From positions 1 to 11,545 of the forward strand of contig JBOHAD010000071.1 of NCBI GenBank assembly GCA_050697555.1: a stretch of DNA of 11,545 bases, given 5' to 3'. Under the pieces are notes generated by a model, which saw only the letters and a list, made by a program, of their open reading frames with translations, was not told where the DNA came from and made no database searches. Position numbers and translations under genes: made by a program. The stretch is from DASQWP01 sp050697555 (GTDB taxonomy: Bacteria; Actinomycetota; Thermoleophilia; Gaiellales; Gaiellaceae). This document shows, piece after piece, positions 5,548 to 11,545 of this stretch (positions are counted from its first letter, which is position 1; the number at the start of each line of letters is the position of its first letter).

Positions 5548-6096
5548 ATGCCGCACATCCGGCTGATCCACGAGGGCGAGGCGACCGGGGCGCTGGCGGA
5601 GCAGTATCGCGCGGCGGTCGAGCGGGCCGGGAAGGTCTTCAACATCGTCAAGGCGATGTGCCACCGCCCGGTAGTGCTCGAGCGCTCGATGGAGCTCTAC
5701 AAGGCGATCATGTTCGGGCCCTCGGAGCTCTCGCGCGCCGAGCGCGAGCTCCTCGCCGTCGTCGTCTCCCGAGTCAACGACTGCCACTACTGAATCCGCG
5801 CGCACGCCGACGACCTCCGTGCCGAGGGCGCCCCGGAAGAGCTGGCCGAGCATGCGATGCACGACTACCGGCAGGCGGAGCTCGACCCGCGCGTGCGCGC
5901 GCTCTGCGACCTCGCCGTCCAGATGACCCGTGATCCGGCCTCGGTGAGCGCCGAGGACATGGACGGTCTCCGCGGCCTCGGGTGGAGCGACGCGGGGATC
6001 CACGACGCGATCCAGGTCATCTCCTACTTCAACTACATCAATCGCGTCGCGGACGCGGTCGGGATCGAGGATGAGCCGGAGTGGGCCTCGCGCTGA
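5548..6096 (+). CDS. AhpD-like peroxidase-family protein, probable selenoprotein (UGA at codon 82)
   Basis: The product is in the AhpD/carboxymuconolactone decarboxylase-like superfamily, peroxidase-related branch: small all-helical enzymes that reduce peroxides with a CxxC redox pair. The frame from ATG 5548 reaches a TGA at 5791-5793, then continues in the same frame to TGA 6094-6096. Read through, the active site is Glu67, Cys79, residue 82 (UGA) and His86, the same spacing as Glu118, Cys130, Cys133 and His137 of Mycobacterium tuberculosis AhpD. UGA thus replaces the second, reactive cysteine, giving CHYU. The part after UGA is family-like (IRAHADDLRAEG; ISYFNYINRVADAVGI near the end) and not degraded. 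Total 182 residues, normal for the family. Selenocysteine is inferred; a nonsense mutation or TGC/TGT miscall is the alternative. Longer starts at 5467 or 5371 add only non-family sequence. TrkA follows after 25 bases. Confidence 0.82.
5791..5793 (+). other. in-frame UGA, predicted selenocysteine codon
   Basis: TGA follows TGC CAC TAC, so the motif reads Cys-His-Tyr-UGA, where related enzymes have Cys-x-x-Cys. Six other genes in this window end normally on TGA, which rules out a general reassignment. A UGA aligned exactly with a catalytic cysteine and followed by intact coding sequence is the classical signature of selenocysteine. Confidence 0.78.
5795..5828 (+). promoter_or_regulatory. candidate bacterial SECIS stem-loop
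   Basis: Directly after the UGA the mRNA can pair 5802-5806 (GCACG) with 5818-5822 (CGTGC), then, past a bulged C5801, 5799-5800 with 5823-5824, and past a G/A mismatch, 5795-5797 with 5826-5828. The apical loop is 11 bases (5807-5817) and holds a G at 5809 and one at 5812. Bacterial SECIS elements lie within the coding region right after the UGA, with the loop roughly this far away. The fold was drawn by eye; in 70% GC DNA such stems also arise by chance. Confidence 0.45.
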
Positions 6097-6121
6097 CAGG
6101 CGGCCGGGTTACGCTCGCGCC

Positions 6122-7519
6122 ATGAACATCATCGTCCTCGGCGCCGGGCAGGTCGGCATGACGATCGTCGAGGCTCTCCACGACGAGCACGAGGTCACTG
6201 TCATCGACCTCGACGTCGGACGCCTCCAGGCCCTCTCGTATCGCTACGACGTCCGCACGGTGACCGGCAACGGCGCGACACGCCGCATCCTCCAGGACGC
6301 AGGCCTGGAGAAGGCCGACCTGATGATCGCCTGCACTTCCCGCGACGAGATCAACCTCGTCGCGGCCATGCTCGCCAAGAAGCTCGCGAGCGCCCAAACC
6401 ATCGTCCGGACGTCCAACCCGGAGTACATCGAGGCCTGGCAGGAGCGCCAGATCGACGTCGACTTCATGGTCTCGTCCGAGCTCGAGACGGCCCACGCGG
6501 TCTCCCGTACGATCGGCGTCCCGGCCGCGAAGCAGACGGACGTCTTCGCGGACGGCCAGGTGCAGATCGTCGAGTTCGACGTCCCCGGCGAGGACGGGCG
6601 CCAGGCCATGGCCGGCATCCCGCTCACGGAGGCGGCGGAGCGGGCCGCCGAGCGAGCCGCGGGAGGGGACTACGGAGAGGTCGTCGGCCGTCCGCTCCGC
6701 GAGGCGCGCATCCCGTCCGACTCGAAGGTGGCGAGCATCATCCGGGGCGAGCGAGCGATCGTGCCGCGCGGAGATCAGACGATCATGCCCGGCGACCGCG
6801 TCGTCGTGATCGGCTCGCCCCAGGCCGCGAAGGCGTGGAGCCGGATCATGGCGCGGGGGGAGCGCGCGATCGACGACGTCGTCGTCTTCGGCGGGGGGCA
6901 GACAGGGCTGGCCATCGCCCGCGTGCTCCTCGGCCAGGGCATCCGCGTACGCGTGGTCGAGGCCCGGGAGGAGCGGGCGCGCGAGGTCGCCGAGGAACTC
7001 CCGGCGGCGCGCGTTTACTGGGCGACCGGCGTCGACGCGGACTTCCTGGACCGGGAGCGGATCGGGCAGGCCCGGGCGGCGATCTTCGCCATGCGCGAGG
7101 ACGCGAAGAACCTCTACGCGGCGACGCTCGCGCGCGTGCACGGGATCGGCTTCACGATCGCCATCGTCCACGAGCCGGTCTCGGTCGAGGTCTTCGAGCG
7201 CGCCGGGATCGACGTGGCGGTCAACCCGCGGTCGGTCACGGCGGAGGAGATCGTCCGCTTTGCGCACGATCCCCGGATCCGCCAGCTGGCCATGCTCGAA
7301 GGCGACCGCTTCGAGATCCTCGACATCACGGTGCGCGAGGAGAGCAAGCTCGTGCGCACACCGTTCAAGCAGCTGCCCATGACCGGCTCGCTCATCGGCG
7401 CCATCGTCCGCGACGGGACGGCCATCTTCCCCCACGGCGAGGACATGCTCGAGCCGGGCGACCGCGCGATCATCTTCACCGAGTCGCGGCGCGTCGCCGA
7501 CGTCGAGAAGGCGCTTTAG
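6122..7519 (+). CDS. trkA: Trk potassium uptake regulatory subunit TrkA
   Basis: The 465-residue cytoplasmic protein forms the gating ring that binds NAD(H)/nucleotides and controls TrkH channels. It holds two RCK modules: the first Rossmann half opens with IIVLGAGQVG (3-12) and ends its first beta-alpha-beta unit with the acidic VIDLD (32-36); the second opens with VVVFGGGQTG near 260. Each is followed by a TrkA-C domain (for example VPRGDQTIMPGDRVVVIG, and IFPHGEDMLEPGDRAIIF close to the C-terminus). Length fits full two-repeat TrkA rather than single-repeat KtrA. ATG 6122 is chosen over an upstream frame extension because MNIIVLGAGQVG is the family start. TACGCT lies six bases before it, a possible -10 for an additional leaderless transcript. 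TrkH follows after 16 bases. Confidence 0.95.
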   Translation: MNIIVLGAGQVGMTIVEALHDEHEVTVIDLDVGRLQALSYRYDVRTVTGNGATRRILQDAGLEKADLMIACTSRDEINLVAAMLAKKLASAQTIVRTSNPEYIEAWQERQIDVDFMVSSELETAHAVSRTIGVPAAKQTDVFADGQVQIVEFDVPGEDGRQAMAGIPLTEAAERAAERAAGGDYGEVVGRPLREARIPSDSKVASIIRGERAIVPRGDQTIMPGDRVVVIGSPQAAKAWSRIMARGERAIDDVVVFGGGQTGLAIARVLLGQGIRVRVVEAREERAREVAEELPAARVYWATGVDADFLDRERIGQARAAIFAMREDAKNLYAATLARVHGIGFTIAIVHEPVSVEVFERAGIDVAVNPRSVTAEEIVRFAHDPRIRQLAMLEGDRFEILDITVREESKLVRTPFKQLPMTGSLIGAIVRDGTAIFPHGEDMLEPGDRAIIFTESRRVADVEKAL

Positions 7520-7535
7520 TGCCGGAGCACTAGGG

Positions 7536-9074
7536 TTGGAGCTCGTCGCGCGTATCCGGCGCCCCGGCAGGCTGGGGACGCTCGGAGTGGACGTGGGAAG
7601 CGCGCTCAACCTCGTCGGCGCCGTGCTCAAGTACGTCGGCGCGGCTTTCCTCTTCCCGGCCGCCATCGCGCTCGGTTACCGGGAGCCCGTCTGGCCGTTC
7701 CTCGCGGCGGGAGCGATCACGGCCGCCGCCGGGCTTCTCGTCGAGCGCGGGACGCAGGGGAAGGAGCGCGTGGGCGTGCGAGAGGGCTTCCTCGTCGTCG
7801 CGCTCACGTGGCTGACCGTGCCCGCCTTCGGCGCGCTGCCCTATCTCTTCGCCGACGAGCCCCAGCTCGCCCACCCGGTCAACGCCTACTTCGAGGCCAT
7901 GTCGGGATTCACTGCCACCGGGGCGACCGTGCTCACGAACGTGGAGGCGCTCGACCACTCGGTGGCCATGTGGCGGCAGTTCACGCAGTGGCTCGGGGGC
8001 ATGGGAATCGTCGTCCTCGCCGTCGCCATCCTTCCCCGCCTGCGGGTCGGCGGCCGCCAGCTCCTCCAATCCGAGCTCGCCGGCCCGACCGAGATGGAGC
8101 GCCTCTCGGCCACGATCCGCGAGACTGCCAGGCGGCTCTGGGTCCTCTACGTCGGCCTGACCCTGGTGGCGATCGGTGTGCTGACCGTGCTCGGGTGGAC
8201 GGGGCTGGACTCCTCGATGGGCCTCTACGAGGCCACGGCGCACGCGTTCTCGACGCTCTCCATAGGCGGCTTCTCGACCCACGAGGAGTCGATGGCCGCC
8301 TTCGGGGTCGCGACCCAGTGGGCGGTCCTCGGATTCATCGTCCTCGCCGGCATCAACTTCCTGCGCCTCTACCTCGTGCTCGTGCAGGGAAAGGCTCGCG
8401 CCGTCGCGCGCGACGACGAGTTCCGGCTCTACCTCGCCTTCCTGCTGGCCGGGTCGACCCTTCTCCTCGTGGAGCTTCTCGCCGGCGGGCTCGCGGACGG
8501 GGAGGAGGCGATCCGGCACGCCGTCTTCCAGAGCGTGTCGATCATGACGACGACGGGCTTCGCCACCGCGGACTACACCGCCTGGAGCCCGCTCGCCGAG
8601 CTGACGCTGCTCGTGCTCATGTTCCTGGGGGCGTCCGCGGGCTCGACCGGCGGCTCCATCAAGGTCGTCAGGCACCTGATCATGTTCCGCATCATCCGTA
8701 GGGAGCTCGAGCAGACCGTGCATCGGGAGGCGGTCGTCCCCGTGCGGCTGAACAGGACGGTCGTCGACGACCGCGCCCTGCGCGGGGTCGTGACGTTCAT
8801 CGTCCTCTACATCGGCCTTTTCGCCTTCGGCGCCCTCGGGCTGGTCATCGACGCGCAGCGCGCCGCCGTCGAGGTCGCCTCCTTCGAGGCACTGGGCGCG
8901 GCGGCAGCGTGTCTCGGGAACGTCGGCCCTGCGTTCGGCTTCGCAGGGCCGCTCGGCTCGTACGAGCCTTTCAGCGACCTCTCGACGGGCGTCCTCACGG
9001 GCCTGATGTGGCTCGGCCGGCTCGAGATCATCCCCGTCGCCGTGCTTCTGACGAGGAGCTACTGGCGAGCGTGA
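7536..9074 (+). CDS. trkH: TrkH potassium channel subunit (first copy)
   Basis: The 512-residue inner-membrane protein forms the K+ pore driven by TrkA. It shows the four pseudo-repeats of the superfamily: pore loops at TATGA (126-130), SIGGF (242-246), TTTGF (338-342) and CLGNVGP (459-465), separated by hydrophobic helices. It also has the TrkH-specific WRQFTQWLGGMG and a STGGSIKVVRH segment after the third pore region. The start is TTG 7536, supported by GGAG at 7524-7527 with an eight-base spacer; the next candidates are GTG codons that would trim the N-terminus. Pore loop 2 has Ile before the Gly pair, where the second copy has Thr. It is closely similar to the next gene throughout, so the two are tandem paralogues. 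The 3' end overlaps the next start as GTGA. Confidence 0.94.
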   Translation: MELVARIRRPGRLGTLGVDVGSALNLVGAVLKYVGAAFLFPAAIALGYREPVWPFLAAGAITAAAGLLVERGTQGKERVGVREGFLVVALTWLTVPAFGALPYLFADEPQLAHPVNAYFEAMSGFTATGATVLTNVEALDHSVAMWRQFTQWLGGMGIVVLAVAILPRLRVGGRQLLQSELAGPTEMERLSATIRETARRLWVLYVGLTLVAIGVLTVLGWTGLDSSMGLYEATAHAFSTLSIGGFSTHEESMAAFGVATQWAVLGFIVLAGINFLRLYLVLVQGKARAVARDDEFRLYLAFLLAGSTLLLVELLAGGLADGEEAIRHAVFQSVSIMTTTGFATADYTAWSPLAELTLLVLMFLGASAGSTGGSIKVVRHLIMFRIIRRELEQTVHREAVVPVRLNRTVVDDRALRGVVTFIVLYIGLFAFGALGLVIDAQRAAVEVASFEALGAAAACLGNVGPAFGFAGPLGSYEPFSDLSTGVLTGLMWLGRLEIIPVAVLLTRSYWRA

Positions 9075-10603
9075 TCAGCGCGGCCGGGCGCCTCCGGCGG
9101 GGGATCGGCGTCGACGTCGGCGCTGCGCTCAACCTCGTCGGGGTGCTCCTCCGCTGGCTCAGCCTCGCGTTCCTCCTTCCGACTGCCATCGCGCTGGGCT
9201 ACGGCGAGCCCGTCTGGCCGTTCCTCGCCTCGGGAGCCCTCACCGGCGGCGTCGGCTTCGGTCTCGAGCGGGCGACGCAGGGCCGAGAACGCGTTCGCGC
9301 GCGCGAGGGCTTCCTGATCGTGGCGCTCACCTGGCTCCTCGTCGCGTTCTTCGTCTCCCTCCCGTACGCGCTCTCCGGGGAGGATCAGCTAGCGCGCCCG
9401 CTCGACGCCTACTTCGAGGCCATGTCCGGAATGACGACGACGGGAGCGAGCATCCTCACCGATATCGAGGGCCTTCCCCGCTCGCTCGCCATGTGGCGCC
9501 AGTTCAGCCAGTGGCTCGGGGGTATGGGGATCATCGTCCTCGCGCTCGCGATCCTCCCGCGCCTTCGAGTGGGGGGCCGCCAGCTCATGGAGTCGGAGCT
9601 GCCGGGGCCCGAGATCGAGAAGCTAACCGTCTCCATCCGGGATACGGCCCGCCGGCTCTGGCTGCTCTACATCGGGCTCACCCTCGCGGAAATCCTCACT
9701 CTCGCCGTCCTCGGCTGGGCGGGGCTCGACGAGCGCATGAGCCTCTATGAGGCCGTCGCACACGCGTTCACGACGATGCCGACGGGCGGCTTCTCGACCC
9801 AGGCGCGCTCGATCGAGGCCTTCAGTGCGGTCACGCAGTGGGTGATCGTCGTCTTCATGGTCGTGGCGGGGGCGAACTTTGCGCTCATGTACCGCGCGCT
9901 CCTGCGGCGGCGTCCGGCCGCGCTCGTGCGAGACGAGGAGTTCCGCCTCTATCTGGGCCTCCTCTTCCTCGGCGGGGCCGTCCTCGCCGCGACGCTCTGG
10001 AGCGCGGACGTCCTCGTCGGCGAGGAGGCCATCCGTCATTCGATCTTCCAGGCCGTCTCGATCATGACGACCACGGGCTACGCGAGCGTCGACTTCAACG
10101 AATGGCTCGTCGCAGCCCCGCTCGCGGCCATGGTCCTCGTCGCCCTCATGTTCCCCGGAGGCTCGGCCGGCTCGACTGCGGGCTCGATCAAGGTCGTGCG
10201 GCACGTGCTCATCGGGAAGGTACTCCGGCGTGAGCTCGACCAGACCGTCCACCCCGAGATCGTCAGCCCCGTCCGCCTGAAGGCATCCGTCGTCGACGAG
10301 CGCACACTGCGCGCCGTGATCGCCTTCGTCCTCCTCTACGTCGGCATCTTCGTCGCCGGGTCGATCGGGCTCCTGATCGAAGCGCACCGGGCGGGCGTCG
10401 ACGTGTCGCCCGTCGAGGCGATCGCGGCCGCGGCGACGACGCTCGGCAACGTGGGCCCCGCTTTAGGCTTCGCCGGGCCGATGGGCTCGTTCGAGCCCTT
10501 CAGCGACGTCTCGAAAGGGATCATGATCGCGCTCATGTGGCTCGGGCGCCTCGAGCTCGTCCCGGTGATCGTCCTCTTCACCAGGGCGTACTGGCGCGCA
10601 TGA
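9071..10603 (+). CDS. trkH: TrkH potassium channel subunit (second copy)
   Basis: The 510-residue paralogue of the preceding gene has pore loops TTTGA (122-126), PTGGF (237-241), TTTGY (333-337) and TLGNVGP (458-464), plus WRQFSQWLGGMG and STAGSIKVVRH. The start is GTG 9071 inside a GTGA overlap with the previous stop; it gives MISAAGRLRRGIGVDVGAALN, whose GVDVG.ALNLVG part aligns with the first copy. GAGGAG lies 12 bases upstream, rather far, so coupling probably matters. Differences are spread evenly over both membrane and loop regions, which argues for an old duplication under selection rather than a recent one. Both copies keep all filter glycines and should conduct K+; the pair could form homodimers, or a heterodimer, with one TrkA ring. 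The stop overlaps the next start as ATGA. Confidence 0.94.
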   Translation: MISAAGRLRRGIGVDVGAALNLVGVLLRWLSLAFLLPTAIALGYGEPVWPFLASGALTGGVGFGLERATQGRERVRAREGFLIVALTWLLVAFFVSLPYALSGEDQLARPLDAYFEAMSGMTTTGASILTDIEGLPRSLAMWRQFSQWLGGMGIIVLALAILPRLRVGGRQLMESELPGPEIEKLTVSIRDTARRLWLLYIGLTLAEILTLAVLGWAGLDERMSLYEAVAHAFTTMPTGGFSTQARSIEAFSAVTQWVIVVFMVVAGANFALMYRALLRRRPAALVRDEEFRLYLGLLFLGGAVLAATLWSADVLVGEEAIRHSIFQAVSIMTTTGYASVDFNEWLVAAPLAAMVLVALMFPGGSAGSTAGSIKVVRHVLIGKVLRRELDQTVHPEIVSPVRLKASVVDERTLRAVIAFVLLYVGIFVAGSIGLLIEAHRAGVDVSPVEAIAAAATTLGNVGPALGFAGPMGSFEPFSDVSKGIMIALMWLGRLELVPVIVLFTRAYWRA

Positions 10604-11545
10604 CGGGCTTCCTTCGCCGCCGCCACCCGGCCCAGCTGATCGTCTTCGCGTTCGCCGCCGGGATCCTCGTCGGCACGCTCCTCCTGCTCGCGCCGTTCGC
10701 GACGACGGAACCCGGACGCGCGTCGTTCACGACGGCTCTCTTCACGTCCACGTCGGCGCTCTGCGTCACCGGCCTCGTCGTCGTGGACACGCCGACCTAC
10801 TGGACGCACTACGGGCAGGTCGTCATCCTCGGGCTCATCCAGGTGGGCGGGATCGGCATCATGACGCTCGCCTCCCTGCTCGCCCTGCTCGTCGCCCGCC
10901 GGCTCGGGCTGCGGAGCCGGCTCGTCGCCCAGGCGGAGACGGCCGCGCCCGAGCTCCAGGACGTGCGCCGGCTCGTCGTCGGCGTCGTCCTCCTCTCGCT
11001 CCTCTTCGAGGCGCTCGCCGCCACTGTGCTGACTCTCCGCTTCTGGCTCTCGTACGACCTCGCCTTCGGCTCCGCGCTCTACCGCGGGATCTTCCACGCG
11101 ATCTCGGCCTTCAACAACGCCGGATTCGCCCTCTGGAGCGACAGCCTCGTCCAGTTCGTGACCGACGGGTGGATCTCCGTCACAGTCGCGCTCGCGATCG
11201 TCGCCGGCGGGCTCGGCTTCCCCGTCTGGCTCGAGCTCAGGCGCCGCTTTCGCGCGCCCGGGAGCTGGACCCTGCATACGAAGCTGACGCTCGCCGGGAC
11301 GTTCTTCCTGATCGTCTTCGGCTTCGTTGCCGTCCTCGTCTTCGAGTGGTCGAACGCGCGGACGATGGGCGAGCTGGGCGTCGGCGGCAAGCTCTTGGCG
11401 AGCTTCTTCCAGGGCGTCACGCCGCGGACGGCGGGGTTCAACACGCTGGACTACGCGAGCCTCGAGCCCGAGACGCTCCTCGTCACGGACGTGCTCATGT
11501 TCGTCGGGGCCGGGAGCGCGTCGACCGGAGGCGGGATCAAGGTGA
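10600..11545 (+). CDS. KtrB-type potassium channel subunit (partial, cut by window end)
   Basis: The visible 315 residues begin at ATG 10600, in an ATGA overlap with the second trkH, and run off the window without a stop. The protein is a membrane K+ transporter of the TrkH/KtrB superfamily but from the KtrB branch: a short N-terminus, LVGTLLLLAPFAT, first pore region STSALCVTGLVVVDT (50-64), QVGGIGIMTLAS (81-92), second FNNAGFALWS (171-180), third TPRTAGFNTLDY (274-285), then GAGSASTGGGIKV (303-315). It lacks the TrkH-specific WRQFTQWLGGMG segment and is clearly different from the two TrkH copies before it. KtrB usually works with a single-RCK KtrA; that gene would be expected just past the window end. 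The fourth pore loop is outside view. Confidence 0.92.
   Translation, partial: MTGFLRRRHPAQLIVFAFAAGILVGTLLLLAPFATTEPGRASFTTALFTSTSALCVTGLVVVDTPTYWTHYGQVVILGLIQVGGIGIMTLASLLALLVARRLGLRSRLVAQAETAAPELQDVRRLVVGVVLLSLLFEALAATVLTLRFWLSYDLAFGSALYRGIFHAISAFNNAGFALWSDSLVQFVTDGWISVTVALAIVAGGLGFPVWLELRRRFRAPGSWTLHTKLTLAGTFFLIVFGFVAVLVFEWSNARTMGELGVGGKLLASFFQGVTPRTAGFNTLDYASLEPETLLVTDVLMFVGAGSASTGGGIKV

Noticed and set aside
5548..5793. Two separate short genes (81 aa at 5548-5793 and 79 aa at 5857-6096) instead of one AhpD-like gene
   Set aside because: Both lie in the same frame, the codons between TGA 5793 and ATG 5857 encode family-like sequence with the conserved His86, and neither half alone would hold a complete active site.
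5791..5793. TGA as a simple nonsense mutation or as a reassigned sense codon genome-wide
   Set aside because: Reassignment is excluded by TGA stops in six other genes here. A nonsense mutation would rarely hit the catalytic Cys codon exactly, and the downstream half shows no decay; sequencing error cannot be fully excluded.
6038..7666. 542-codon open frame on minus opposite trkA
   Set aside because: Shadow of trkA with biased composition and no domain features; trkA is unmistakable on plus.
7530..8723. Long minus-strand open frames opposite trkH genes (also 9623-10387 and 10336-11277)
   Set aside because: His/Glu/Arg-rich repetitive translations typical of antisense to hydrophobic membrane protein codons.
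1..11545. CRISPR array, insertion sequence, phage or defence genes
   Set aside because: No spaced repeat series, transposase, integrase or terminal inverted repeats were seen; apart from the 25-bp duplication the window reads as ordinary chromosomal DNA.

Overview
The window is high-GC, densely packed DNA with short gaps, overlapping start/stop codons and frequent GTG/TTG starts. Together with stand-alone LigD-type polymerase and LigC-type ligase genes, this suggests a high-GC actinobacterium, perhaps of the Thermoleophilia/Gaiellales kind. That placement is inference from style, not from a phylogenetic marker. TGA ends six ordinary genes here, so the code is standard.

Layout. (1) 1-204, minus: two tandem serine tRNA genes (anticodons CGA and GCT), neither encoding CCA. 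(2) 404-2309: a LigD-type polymerase/primase gene on plus and an ATP-dependent DNA ligase gene on minus, convergent and overlapping by 53 bp. They resemble the polymerase and ligase modules of bacterial end joining; no Ku gene is in view. (3) 2374-3603, plus: a complete FabF-type 3-oxoacyl-ACP synthase. A short convergent gap follows, with a hairpin and a perfect 25-bp tandem duplication. (4) 5398-3673, minus: a tightly overlapping operon of a coiled-coil protein, a flavin-reductase-domain protein that seems to need a CTG start inside a CTGA overlap, and a HAD phosphatase. (5) 5399-5547: a divergent gap with three hairpins in a row. (6) 5548-11545, plus: an AhpD-like peroxidase-family gene, then a potassium-uptake cluster of one TrkA with two RCK modules, two paralogous TrkH channel subunits and a KtrB-type channel subunit cut by the window edge. 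The three channel genes are joined by GTGA and ATGA overlaps.

The most notable observation is the AhpD-like gene. An in-frame TGA (5791-5793) sits exactly where the family has the second cysteine of its CxxC active site, giving Cys79-His-Tyr-[UGA82]-xxx-His86. The frame stays open to 6096 and keeps family-like sequence, and the mRNA just after the UGA can fold into a bacterial-SECIS-like stem-loop. The best reading is a selenoprotein of 182 residues that routine annotation would split into two hypothetical fragments. It lies directly upstream of the potassium-uptake genes, so a link between peroxide or redox chemistry and ion transport is possible but unproven.
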